This document shows, piece after piece, positions 19,585 to 29,823 of a DNA stretch of 64,000 nucleotides (within the stretch, counting starts at the first letter, position 1; each line of letters opens with the position of its first letter). The position numbers and the translations under genes are program-made. The notes beneath the pieces are model-generated. The model was not told the DNA's origin and did no database searches. It was given only the letters and a program-made list of their open reading frames with translations. The DNA is from Planctomycetaceae bacterium (GTDB lineage: Bacteria > Planctomycetota > Planctomycetia > Planctomycetales > Planctomycetaceae): positions 1-64,000 of the forward strand of contig JAKFVC010000008.1 in NCBI GenBank assembly GCA_021732415.1, given 5' to 3'.

Positions 19585-19937
19585 TTACAGCCGCTAACTG
19601 GTGGAGAATAATTCTTAAGATTCTGGATGACTGTGTCACAGTGAAAGGCAGAATTGCCATCTGTTGTCGCCCCCGTTGGGCTTGCCCCAACGGAGCGGTG
19701 ACTGGCCAGCTACTAGAGAGAAACGTTCTGGACCCTCAACGCGTGGTCTCCGATGCCCCCTGCCGCCGTGAGCGAACCGTGGTCACAGCAGCGACGGGCT
19801 GGCGGCAGGGGGCATCGGAGACATAAAGGTTGAGAATTCAGCAAAACTCACTGTTGGGTAGCTGGCCAGTCAGCGCTCCGTTGGGACGAGCCCAACGGGG
19901 GCGTTTTCCAATTGCCCCCACCAAATAGCGACTGCAC
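19585..19937. repeat. About 340-bp palindromic element, copy 1
   Basis: A 236-bp core (19668-19903) is bounded by CGCCCCCGTTGGGC and its exact reverse complement. It contains an inner palindromic pair built on TCTCCGATGCCCCCTGCCGC. The reverse complement of the second copy (core 38355-38590) matches it along the whole core and into flanks on both sides, ending near CACCA-ATAGC. No coding frame is evident. It has the look of a MITE or other non-autonomous element. Confidence 0.85.
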
Positions 19938-19952
19938 CCTCGCCGGAAGGAA

Positions 19953-19976
19953 GACGGCCGGGGCGGCCATCCTACG
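19953..19976. repeat. Solo arm of the GGCCGGGGCGGCC palindrome family
   Basis: GACGGCCGGGGCGGCC followed by ATCCTACG is the same arm found in inverted pairs at 28281-28371 and 31560-31699. Here no partner arm was seen. Confidence 0.75.
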
Positions 19977-19994
19977 GAAAACGGCGCCCGGAAA

Positions 19995-20032
19995 TGCGAA
20001 ACAGCCCGGCCAGGTCACCCTGGTCGGGCTGT
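19995..20032 (-). terminator. Probable terminator of the inverse-autotransporter gene
   Basis: 14-bp stem ACAGCCCGGCCAGG/CCTGGTCGGGCTGT (20001-20014, 20019-20032; one wobble pair) with a 4-nt loop, followed on the minus strand by TTTCGCATTT. It begins 28 nt after the stop. Confidence 0.7.
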
Positions 20033-20060
20033 TGCAGTTTGTTTGCTGGATTGGCAACTG

Positions 20061-23000
20061 TTACGGGAACAGCGATCCAATCGGGGCAATCGTGTAAGGA
20101 ATAATGATGCTGTTGAGGAAGTTATTTCGCGGGAACTGCGAATCAGGATCGGTGAAGTGATTCGTGCTGTTCAGGATGGAATTGACCGGTGTGGGGGTGT
20201 CTTCCACCTGGAAGTCGACCTGGAACCGACCAATCGCATTACCGAAGTTGTCTTTCTGTTGGACTGATCCGGCGGGAGCCGTCGAATCCCCATTGAATCG
20301 GCCATCCTTGATCACACCATTGATGTCACGATCGGTGCCCGATGCGGCAGTCACGCTGCCGATCGAGTTCCCCGTGTTGCCGGTGAACCGCAGATCCAGC
20401 CGAGCCACTCGATCCAGGAAGATGCGAGTCGTTAAGGCATCGGGCGTATTGTACGCGGTGAGCGGCGTCTGCGGCCCGGCCACGAAGGAGTCAGTGCGGA
20501 AGTCGTCATTGTAGTTGCCCGAGAACGTGTTGTCGCGAACGTCAGCTCGGACCTCGCTGCCAGTACCGACCAGGATAAACATACCGTCGCCTGCCGTGGC
20601 ACCAGCCGTGTCTGCCGGGTTGCCACCACCGTTGTTGGTGATCGTGTTGCCCACGGCGGTCAAGGTCAGCTCGGCCAGGTTTTCCGGGTTTTGCGTCGGC
20701 CCGAAGGTTGTCTCGTCGACGTCAACCGCAAATTCCAGCCAGCCATTGAAGTTCGTATTGTCGTCGTGCTGGGTGTTCATCACCACCAGGACACCTTCGT
20801 CGCGGTTGCTGTCGATCAGGTTGTTGGTCAAGGTCACGTTGCCGAAGGCACCGAAGCCCTGTTCGGCTGCGGCTGCGGTCAGGTCTTCAAATCGCAGTTC
20901 AACACCGCGATGGCCGTTGTCGGTAATCGTGTTGCCGTCGATGGTCGCGTTCAGGATCGAGTGCGGAATGGTATCCACATCCTGGATCAGCTGGAGGGTG
21001 GAATCAAACGCGTAACCCATCGAGTTCCGCATCATGATGCCGTCTGCCGCGTTGGCAGTAATCACATTGTTGGTGATCGTCAGGTCCATCTGACCCGACC
21101 GGACTTCGGCGTTGATACCGTTACCCGTACGAGTCGTGATACCCGTCGTGGCATCGGTGGTCGTCGTACCGTTGTTCTGAATGGTGTTGCCATTCAACAC
21201 ATAGACCGAGTTCCCCGTGAATCCGGCCGGACCTTCCGAGACCTGATTCGTGGAGACCTGCACGCCGTCGTCGCGGTTCTGTTCAATCAGGTTATTGTTC
21301 AGAGTCACGAAGGTATGTGATGTTTCCTGGCTGGAGTGGGTATCAACTGGCGTCCCCTGCAGCGGATCGGGACCGACGTGGACACCATCCACACCGTTCT
21401 GTCGAATCGTGTTCGCCGTCAGCGTCGCCATCAGCGTCGCGTCCTGGCGGACATTCATCAGGATACCGCTACCAGTGCTGAAGTCGAGTGCGGTGGTACC
21501 GGTCGTCGGCGAGCCATCCACCGTCACAGTGCTGCCATCGATCGTGTTATTGGAAATGGTCGCGACTAGCGACGAGTCGGCAGTGAGGTCGAGATTAATA
21601 CCGTTCACACCTTGAATCGTCGTCACCGTCGTGACCGTGGTGCTAACGCCAGTCGTGGGATCGACGGTTGTCGTATTGACGGTCGTGTTGCTGGCCGTCG
21701 TGATGAAGTTGTGGTCAGCATTCAAGACTGCATGCGTTCCGAAGCTCAACTGCATGCCCAGACCGTCAGCTCCATTCAGGAGGAGGTCGTTGTTACTCAC
21801 TTCGTTGGCAGTCACTGTGGCATTGCCGCTATTGAAATTCTCCAGAATACCGGTACCGGCGTTATTCTGAATCGTGTTGTTGGTAATTGTACTGTCGAGT
21901 GTGGCCGAACCAGCCAGGGAGACGATCAAGCCGTCACCGTTCGGCGTCGCGGTCGAGGCGAGATCGGTGGTGTCTTGAATGGTGTTGCCGTCAATCAACT
22001 GCGTGGCAGTCGTCGTACCGCCGTAGGTCAGGCTGACACCCGCATCCTGGTTGGCCGTAAACACGTTGGACAACAAGGTGATGTTGGCCTGGCCGTCGCT
22101 GATGTTCGATGTCAGACCAATCTCCTGGGTCGGCACGATGGCACCAGTGGTCGCGTCGACCACCGTGTTGGCAATCGTGCTGTTGGCCAGTTCCAATCCA
22201 ATCGTGGACCCGGTCGTGCCAGACACCAGGATGCCCGGCCCGACATTGTCGTTGACTGTGATCTGGTTGAAGGTGATCGGGTCGACCAGGGTCCCGTACG
22301 AGCTGCCGTTCTGGGCACTCAAGGAGATCCCGAAGCCCGTGTTGCCGTTAAACTGGCTCTGTGAGAAGGCCATGTTCAACTGGGCACCGTTGTTGAGTGA
22401 GGAGCTTAAACCACCCGCAAGGTTGTTCTGCACCGAGTTGCTGTCGAACGTCCCATTGATGATCCCCCCGTTGTCCGCGTTGAAGACGGCACCCACCAGG
22501 GTGTTGCCGTTCAACGTGGTATTCGAGAAGTTGACGAAGTCGATGTTGCCGCCATCGGCATTGACATTCAAGCCGTTCAACGAGTTGGTACTCAAGGCAT
22601 TGTCCGAGGCATCCACGTTGAAGATGCCACCGTTGAAGCTGGCGAAGTTCAAACCGCTGCCACCGTTCAACGTGGACGATTGACCGGTCAGGGTCAAGTC
22701 GAGCGTGCCGGCATCGGCCGTGGCCTGGAAGCCGTTGGCACCGTTGTTGTTGGTCACGTTGTCCGTGGCCACCACGGTCATGATGCTGCCGTTGGATGCG
22801 GACAGTTCCATACCATTGTCAGCATTGTTGCTGAAGGTGTTGGAAGTAATCGTCGCGTCGACGTCGGATCCCGCGCCGTCGCTCCGCAGGATCAAGCCGG
22901 TCAAGCCGGTCTGGGCGATGTTGTTGCTGACGTCCAGTGTCAAAGCAGAACCGGTCGAGTTCGAGATATCGATATTCGCCAGGCCGCTGTCGCTGAAGTT

Positions 23001-24599
23001 GTTGTTGGTGACAGAACCCGTGCCGTTGCCGTTGACCGAGATTCCCGCAAGTCCCGCGTTCACGAAGGTGTTATTGTTGATATTGAAGTCGGTAATGCCG
23101 TCGCCGAAGATACCGTTGCCGGCCGGTCCGTTCGGTGATACGGCACCAATCTGGAGTCCAGACACTTCGTTATTGTTCGCCAGCGTCACGACATCACCAT
23201 TCGGATTGGTAATGATCGGTGCCGGACCGCCATCGTTACCCGGCAGCACCAGCGTGCCATAACGCAGATCGTTGAAGAGATGTTCGGTCCCCTGACCGAG
23301 CAACCGTTCGTTGTCGATCAACGAGATGCCCGTGTTCAAGCCAGTCAGGATCGGGTTGCCCGAATTATCCAACTGGTTGTGATGGACGAAGACGATGTCT
23401 GCTCCCGGTGCGGCATCAGACAGGCTTCCAAATGGGTTCTTGACCGAACCATCGCCCGTCCCGACCGGATTGATGTTGTCCACGTGGTGCACGACATAAG
23501 CCAGACCCGTATCCGGATTGATGGCTCGGACTTGTTCGCTCAATTCTCGACGGAAGACGTTCAACCGGTTGTTGCGTTCCACATTCGTGTAGAGCCGCTC
23601 GCGAACGGGTTGCCGTGACAGGACGCGTTTTTGACCACCCACGGGGAAGTAGTAAGTCACCGCACCAAACAGGTTCTGGCCGAACAGCTTGTCAGAACTG
23701 GCACTGATCGACATCTGCAGATCCTGGGTCACCAGCACTTCCGTGCGATACTTGAAGCCCACGGTCGATTCGACAGACGGAGCCTGGAAGTAGTACGCAC
23801 CGACGTAGGAACGGAGGCCGTAATCACCGAAGAAGGGCATCGCACCACCGACTTCGAAGTCACCGCCACGCAGGGCGTTTTCGACCAGGCGATTGGTACC
23901 GATCCCGATGTTCTGTCCAACGAACGAGATGTTCCCGTTGCGGCTGGTGCTGAGAGTGCTTTGATTGTCATTCGAGGGGATGTATGCGTTGAGGCGCATA
24001 TCCATGTACTTGCCGAGGCTTTCCAGGCTGATACCCCATTGATCGTAGTTGGTGGCGTTGCTGTTATCGTAGTCGTACCAGAACGACGCACCGAAGACGC
24101 GATCGATTTCGGGCGAGTAGAAACGACCGCCGGCACCGACGTTGCCGACGAAATCATTGTTGTTCGTCACGATGGCCCGGCCGTTGACAAACAACAGGCT
24201 GCGATCGGGTTCGAAGGTGATCGGCACGAAGCCGTTGATCGACTGGTAACCCTGGGCCCAGCCGGGACCATTGCCGATGTCGGACCGGACGCTCATCCGG
24301 ATCGCAAAGGGATTCAGCGGCACATAGCCCGTCGGCCCAGTCGGCCCGGGAGCGTAGCCCGGTTGACCGCCAGGAGGCGGATAGTACCCGCCGTCACCAG
24401 GGGGTGGATAGTAGAAGTTGTTCTGCTCCGGAGCCGGCGGAGGTGCGGCGACCGGCGTATCGGCCGGTGTCGGAACCTCCACGCCGTCTTCCAGTGACGC
24501 CGTACCAGGATTGGTGGCCGGTTCTTGCGATTGGACCGGGGCGTACGAGGCCCAGGCCAGCAAGACGACGCAGCAGAGAGTAACTCTTGTCAGACTCAT
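20061..24599 (-). CDS. Inverse-autotransporter-like protein with beta-helix passenger
   Basis: A 1512-aa outer-membrane or surface protein. The ATG at 24599 has GGAG 9 nt upstream and gives a Sec signal peptide (hydrophobic core about residues 5-20, cleavage near YAPVQSQ). A Pro/Gly/Tyr-rich linker with YYPPPG repeats follows (about 45-85). About residues 95-330 look like an inverse autotransporter barrel of the intimin/invasin type (VGAGGRFYSPEID, GASFWYDYDNS, LNAYIPSN). The rest, about residues 360-1500, is a right-handed beta-helix of short Asn/Thr/Gly repeats (GNTIQNNG and variants). Intimin-type proteins usually carry Ig-like passenger domains, so the beta-helix passenger is unusual. It may act as an adhesin. 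It faces away from the DUF1501 gene at 25455. Confidence 0.8.
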   Translation of the reverse strand: MSLTRVTLCCVVLLAWASYAPVQSQEPATNPGTASLEDGVEVPTPADTPVAAPPPAPEQNNFYYPPPGDGGYYPPPGGQPGYAPGPTGPTGYVPLNPFAIRMSVRSDIGNGPGWAQGYQSINGFVPITFEPDRSLLFVNGRAIVTNNNDFVGNVGAGGRFYSPEIDRVFGASFWYDYDNSNATNYDQWGISLESLGKYMDMRLNAYIPSNDNQSTLSTSRNGNISFVGQNIGIGTNRLVENALRGGDFEVGGAMPFFGDYGLRSYVGAYYFQAPSVESTVGFKYRTEVLVTQDLQMSISASSDKLFGQNLFGAVTYYFPVGGQKRVLSRQPVRERLYTNVERNNRLNVFRRELSEQVRAINPDTGLAYVVHHVDNINPVGTGDGSVKNPFGSLSDAAPGADIVFVHHNQLDNSGNPILTGLNTGISLIDNERLLGQGTEHLFNDLRYGTLVLPGNDGGPAPIITNPNGDVVTLANNNEVSGLQIGAVSPNGPAGNGIFGDGITDFNINNNTFVNAGLAGISVNGNGTGSVTNNNFSDSGLANIDISNSTGSALTLDVSNNIAQTGLTGLILRSDGAGSDVDATITSNTFSNNADNGMELSASNGSIMTVVATDNVTNNNGANGFQATADAGTLDLTLTGQSSTLNGGSGLNFASFNGGIFNVDASDNALSTNSLNGLNVNADGGNIDFVNFSNTTLNGNTLVGAVFNADNGGIINGTFDSNSVQNNLAGGLSSSLNNGAQLNMAFSQSQFNGNTGFGISLSAQNGSSYGTLVDPITFNQITVNDNVGPGILVSGTTGSTIGLELANSTIANTVVDATTGAIVPTQEIGLTSNISDGQANITLLSNVFTANQDAGVSLTYGGTTTATQLIDGNTIQDTTDLASTATPNGDGLIVSLAGSATLDSTITNNTIQNNAGTGILENFNSGNATVTANEVSNNDLLLNGADGLGMQLSFGTHAVLNADHNFITTASNTTVNTTTVDPTTGVSTTVTTVTTIQGVNGINLDLTADSSLVATISNNTIDGSTVTVDGSPTTGTTALDFSTGSGILMNVRQDATLMATLTANTIRQNGVDGVHVGPDPLQGTPVDTHSSQETSHTFVTLNNNLIEQNRDDGVQVSTNQVSEGPAGFTGNSVYVLNGNTIQNNGTTTTDATTGITTRTGNGINAEVRSGQMDLTITNNVITANAADGIMMRNSMGYAFDSTLQLIQDVDTIPHSILNATIDGNTITDNGHRGVELRFEDLTAAAAEQGFGAFGNVTLTNNLIDSNRDEGVLVVMNTQHDDNTNFNGWLEFAVDVDETTFGPTQNPENLAELTLTAVGNTITNNGGGNPADTAGATAGDGMFILVGTGSEVRADVRDNTFSGNYNDDFRTDSFVAGPQTPLTAYNTPDALTTRIFLDRVARLDLRFTGNTGNSIGSVTAASGTDRDINGVIKDGRFNGDSTAPAGSVQQKDNFGNAIGRFQVDFQVEDTPTPVNSILNSTNHFTDPDSQFPRNNFLNSIIIPYTIAPIGSLFP

Positions 24600-24984
24600 G
24601 AATGGCTCCAACCAAGTGGCGGGGGGAGGCACGCGGTGGTCGGGGTTCGCGTTCCGGATCGAGATGCAGAGCCCAAAGGAAGGGGTAGTGCGGACTATCG
24701 CACTTGTGACTCTTTTTCGGACTGTAGGCCTCGTTACGGTTAGTTAAACTGGTAAAACTTTGCCACTTTTTCTGGAAACTCCGAAAATACCGGTGGTAGG
24801 GTGGCCGTCAGGTTTGGGTGCGGGACGCAGCGGATTCCGTAAGTCGTTACGTATTAGGCGATAAGGCGCATTCTTCGCACATCACTCAATGTTCGACATG
24901 TCGCATTCCACTTATTTTCACTGCGCGCCGTATTCCGCGCTGTCGCCCGATTCGATCACGGTGCGGGTTGGAATTCAGCAGCGC

Positions 24985-25323
24985 GATGGGACTTATGGGA
25001 CCAATGGGACGGATGGGATCTATGAGATGCTGCCGCAAGATAGGTTGCGTCTCATGTTGTTAGCCCCGGTAGGGGCGACCGCATAAAGCCCGGGGCGGAA
25101 GCCCCGGGACTCGACGTAAACGGAATGTCGTAGCCCCGGAGGGGCGACCCAAGACCCAAGCCACCACCATCCAAGGGGGTCGCCCCTCCGGGGCTAAACT
25201 TTTCTCGCGCGCTACGACCCGTGGCTTCCGCCCCGGGCTTTATGCGGTCGCCCTTCCGGGGCTACGGCAATCGCGATCCCGTTCACATCACTGGCACCGT
25301 CCCCAAATCCCATAAGTCCCATT
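24985..25323. repeat. Nested intergenic palindrome flanked by GGGAC repeats
   Basis: GGGAC-type repeats at 24985-25025 and, inverted, at 25309-25323 flank a palindrome (25061-25263). Its arms contain GCCCGGGGCGGAAGCC and TAGCCCCGGAGGGGCGACC with their complements. The sequence from 24600 to 24984 is the upstream region of the inverse-autotransporter gene; I saw no gene or clear promoter there. Confidence 0.8.
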
Positions 25324-25454
25324 CCCTCCCTCCCAAACCCCGCCGATGTCTTGACGCCAAGCCGCAACCCGTCTGACAATAGAACACCGTGCTGCCAGGC
25401 GCAGCGATCAGGGTTAAGGGCCGGCGCTTCAACCGCCAGAAACAGGGTTCCGCG

Positions 25455-26915
<1,461 letters not shown>

Positions 26916-27013
26916 CGCCCTGCAATCAGGTGAGCCGGGTGCCGTAAGGCCCCGGACAATTCTGGCTGAACGACCTCTTATCGCCCCGACACATCGTGAT
27001 GTCTGAAGAAGAG

Positions 27014-27175
27014 TTTTTAGCCACAGATTGACACAGATGAAACACAGATAAATACAGGCAAAAGGTTGAGTGGCGTTGATTCGCATCGTTGATCATGATT
27101 CGATTGCCCCCCGTTAAGATTATCAAGTACGTTGACCCAATCTGTGTTTCATCTGTGTTAATCTGTGGCTAAAAA
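27014..27175. repeat. Inverted repeat, TTAGCCACAGATTGACACAG family
   Basis: Arms at 27014-27049 and 27140-27175 are 36-bp near-perfect complements. A related pair lies at 53867-53955. The right arm runs into the upstream open frame of the next gene, which helps rule out a start at 27165. Confidence 0.85.
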
Positions 27176-27191
27176 TCCCTCAAAGTGCACC

Positions 27192-28277
27192 ATGAACCTG
27201 TTGGATCTCGACTACGAAGTCCCCCTCGACAAAGACCTGAACCAATTCGGCATCGGCGTCATCGGGGCCGGGTTCATCATCCGCGACTGTCACCTGGTCG
27301 CCTACCAGCAGGCTGGCTTTCGCGTACTGGGAATAGCATCACGCAATCCGCAACGTGCAGCCGAAGTCGCGTTGTTGCGAGGCATTCCTCACGTTTATCA
27401 ACACTTTCGCGAGATGCTGGAAAACCCCGAGATCCAGATCCTGGATATTGGCGTCCCCCCGCAGCATCAGCCAGCGATCATTCGCGAAATCGTCCAGCAC
27501 GCCAAGCACGTCCGAGGCATCCTGGCTCAGAAGCCGCTCGCCATGAGCTACGCTGAAGCCAAGGAAATCGTTGACCTGTGCGAGTCCGCCGGAATCACAC
27601 TCGCGGTCAATCAGAACATGCGGCACGACCACTCAGTCCGCGGTTGCCGGGACTTGTTGCAGCGCGGCCTCCTGGGCGAACCGGTCCTCGGTACGATCGA
27701 TATGCGGGCGATTCCCCACTGGATGCCGTGGAGCCAGGATCTTCACTCGCTGTCGACATTCGTGATGTCGATCCATCACCTCGATTGCTTCCGGTACTGG
27801 TTCGGCGACCCGCAACGCGTGATGGCGAGCACCCGCCCCGATCCTCGGACTAAGTTCCCGCATACCGACGGCATCAACCTGTATATCCTCGAATTCGCGA
27901 ATGGCAGTCGAGCCAGCAGTTGGGACGACGTCTGGACCGGTCCCGTCCGCGAGGGGAGCCAGGGAGACATCGGCATCCACTGGCGAGTCGAAGGGACCGC
28001 CGGCCTGGCCCGCGGCACAATCGGCTGGCCCAGCTATCCCGCAGCGACCCCCAGCACGCTCGATTTCACGACCCGCGAACGAGGCGACTACTGGTTCCAA
28101 CCGCGCTGGAAACAAGCCTGGTTCCCCGACGCCTTCCGCGGCACGATGGGCGAATTATTGATGGCGGTCAAACATCAAACCCAACCCCCGATCAGCGGCC
28201 GAGACAACCTGCGCACCATCGCGCTGGTCGAAGCCATTTTTACGGCCGCCAAAGAACACCGCGTCGTCGATCTGTAG
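27192..28277 (+). CDS. Gfo/Idh/MocA family oxidoreductase
   Basis: A 361-aa predicted NAD(P)-dependent sugar or sugar-acid dehydrogenase, probably cytoplasmic. The Rossmann motif IGVIGAGFIIRDCH is near residue 20, AQKPLA follows at about 120 (the EKP-type cofactor and catalytic segment), and the C-terminal alpha/beta substrate domain includes SIHHLDCFRYWFGD. I chose ATG 27192 because the nine codons before it come from a repeat arm. The substrate cannot be told. It lies downstream of DUF1501 and upstream of a zinc-ribbon mini-gene on the same strand, but palindromes separate all three. Confidence 0.85.
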   Translation: MNLLDLDYEVPLDKDLNQFGIGVIGAGFIIRDCHLVAYQQAGFRVLGIASRNPQRAAEVALLRGIPHVYQHFREMLENPEIQILDIGVPPQHQPAIIREIVQHAKHVRGILAQKPLAMSYAEAKEIVDLCESAGITLAVNQNMRHDHSVRGCRDLLQRGLLGEPVLGTIDMRAIPHWMPWSQDLHSLSTFVMSIHHLDCFRYWFGDPQRVMASTRPDPRTKFPHTDGINLYILEFANGSRASSWDDVWTGPVREGSQGDIGIHWRVEGTAGLARGTIGWPSYPAATPSTLDFTTRERGDYWFQPRWKQAWFPDAFRGTMGELLMAVKHQTQPPISGRDNLRTIALVEAIFTAAKEHRVVDL

Positions 28278-28280
28278 ACC

Positions 28281-28371
28281 TGTAGGATGGCCGCCCCGGC
28301 CGTCTTGCATTTCGCGGTCGCAGCGAAATAATCACAACTCAAAATACGACGGCCGGGGCGGCCATCCTACA
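28281..28371. repeat. Palindrome, GGATGGCCGCCCCGGCCGTC family
   Basis: 24-bp exact inverted arms at 28281-28304 and 28348-28371, each arm itself near-palindromic (GGCCGCCCCGGCC). It starts 4 nt after the oxidoreductase stop codon and may serve as its terminator. Confidence 0.85.
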
Positions 28372-28388
28372 CATCAGAATCAATCGAC

Positions 28389-28559
28389 ATGTCAAATCAA
28401 CCACCGGCCGATGAACAACGCACACAGCCCTCTCCCACGAAATCTTGCCGCCCATCCTGTCCAGCCTGCGGCGGACCATTGATGGAAATCCGCGCCAAAC
28501 TCCAGTGCGCCCACTGCCACACCATCTGCGAGACTTGCTGCGAAGGCGGTCGCGGGTAA
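28389..28559 (+). CDS. Very small zinc-ribbon protein
   Basis: A 56-aa frame, ATG 28389 to TAA 28557. Residues 19-53 contain CRPSCPACGG, then CAHCHTICETCC: eight cysteines and two histidines, enough for one or two zinc sites. Such tiny proteins are easily missed by gene callers. There is no clear Shine-Dalgarno sequence and the function is unknown. The next gene starts 54 nt downstream on the same strand, so the two may be cotranscribed. The non-random Cys spacing is the main support for it being real. Confidence 0.6.
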   Translation: MSNQPPADEQRTQPSPTKSCRPSCPACGGPLMEIRAKLQCAHCHTICETCCEGGRG

Positions 28560-28613
28560 GATCCGTTGGCGCTGGTGAAATTCGGACTACAAATTTACTG
28601 AAGGTCTCAATTC

Positions 28614-29453
28614 ATGTTGGAAGCATTCGAGAAGATTGTGAAATCGGGCCCGGAACTCGTTCGCGATGTCGATGAGTGCGTCGTCCCCGCGGGACAACTG
28701 GCCCTCTGGTGGCTGGGCCAACACAGCTTCATCGCCAAGGTCGGCAAGACGATCATCTACATCGATCCATTTCTGACCGCAATGGACGGCCGGCAGGTTC
28801 CGCCGTTGGTCAGCCCCGAACTCGTCCGGCACGCCGACATTATCTGCGGCACTCACGATCACGCCGACCACATTGATCGTCCCGTCTGGCCGGCCCTGGC
28901 CGCCGCATCTCCCAAAGCGACATTCGTCGTACCCGATTTGCTGCGGGAACGGCTGGCAGTCGAACTTCCGTTGTCCGTCGATCGCATGGTCGGATTAGAT
29001 GATGGCCGCAGTGTGGAAGTGGCCGGCGTGAAGATCTCCGCCGTCGCCGCCTCGCACGAGTTCCTCGACCAGGACCCCGTCAGCGGCCGGTATCCCTACC
29101 TGGGATTAATCTTCGAAGCCAACGGCCGGACGTTCTATCACGCCGGAGATACCGTCTGGTACGAAGGCCTGCAGACGAAACTCCGCCGCTGGCAGTTTGA
29201 TTTGATGCTGCTGCCGATCAATGGCCGCGATGCGCATCGCCTGTCAACGGGCATCATCGGGAACATGACCTACCAGGAAGCTGCCGATCTGTCCGGTCCG
29301 CTGAAGCCGGGGCTGGTTATTCCCACGCACTATGAAATGTTCGCGGGGAACCCGGGTGATCCGACGGCATTTCGTGAATACATGGCCGTCAAATACCCGA
29401 CGGTAAAGACGCACCGTTGCCGGCATGGCGAGCGGCTGATAATTGGCGAGTGA
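28614..29453 (+). CDS. MBL-fold metal-dependent hydrolase (UlaG-like)
   Basis: A 279-aa metallo-beta-lactamase-fold enzyme, probably cytoplasmic. THDHADHID (about residue 81) is the HxHxDH metal motif. HAGDTVWY (about 180) supplies the bridging Asp, and PTHYEMF (about 240) the last His. WLGQHSF near the N-terminus is typical of the UlaG (L-ascorbate-6-phosphate lactonase) branch, but no ascorbate genes are nearby, so the substrate is open. Length fits the family. Adjacent carbohydrate genes make a sugar-lactone substrate plausible but unproven. Confidence 0.85.
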   Translation: MLEAFEKIVKSGPELVRDVDECVVPAGQLALWWLGQHSFIAKVGKTIIYIDPFLTAMDGRQVPPLVSPELVRHADIICGTHDHADHIDRPVWPALAAASPKATFVVPDLLRERLAVELPLSVDRMVGLDDGRSVEVAGVKISAVAASHEFLDQDPVSGRYPYLGLIFEANGRTFYHAGDTVWYEGLQTKLRRWQFDLMLLPINGRDAHRLSTGIIGNMTYQEAADLSGPLKPGLVIPTHYEMFAGNPGDPTAFREYMAVKYPTVKTHRCRHGERLIIGE

Positions 29454-29462
29454 CGGTATTAA

Positions 29463-29808
29463 CGTGGGATGGGACTCCAGTCCCGTCTGAGCCCGTAACA
29501 ATCGGCGATGCACATCATTCAACCCTTGCGATCTTCGCGCAACGCACGGGTTGATTTTCGTGGCGAGTTCCGCCTGCTTCAATACGGCCAGAATCCGGGT
29601 GCCACTGGCTGTGCCAGTGTATTGCCGGATATAGGATCGAATGACCACTCGCACTGGCACAGCCAGTGGCACCCAGAAAATGAGTTTATTGAAGCGAAGC
29701 TCGCCTGATTGCGCAATGCTCGCCGTGCGCTGCGCGAAGCTCCAGTGGGGTAAATCTGTGCGAAGCGGAATGTTACGGGCTCGGACGGGACTGGAGTCCC
29801 ATCCCACG
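29463..29808. repeat. Triple-nested palindrome in the gap before pgm
   Basis: Outer arms (29463-29500 and 29771-29808; GGGACTCCAGTCCCGTC family) are 38-bp near-perfect complements. Intermediate arms lie at about 29561-29583 and 29688-29706. Innermost arms 29597-29619 and 29652-29674 belong to the GTGCCACTGGCTGTGCCAG family. This fills the 370-nt space between convergent genes; no gene is present. Confidence 0.85.
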
Positions 29809-29823
29809 ACATTCGCTCCACGT

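Noticed and set aside
27165-27191. GTG start giving nine extra residues on the Gfo/Idh/MocA gene
   Set aside because: These codons are encoded by the arm of a dispersed inverted repeat also found elsewhere, so they are unlikely to be part of the protein.
27014-28371. Closely spaced repeats suggesting a CRISPR array
   Set aside because: The repeats are inverted pairs of different families, not regularly spaced direct repeats, and no cas genes are present.
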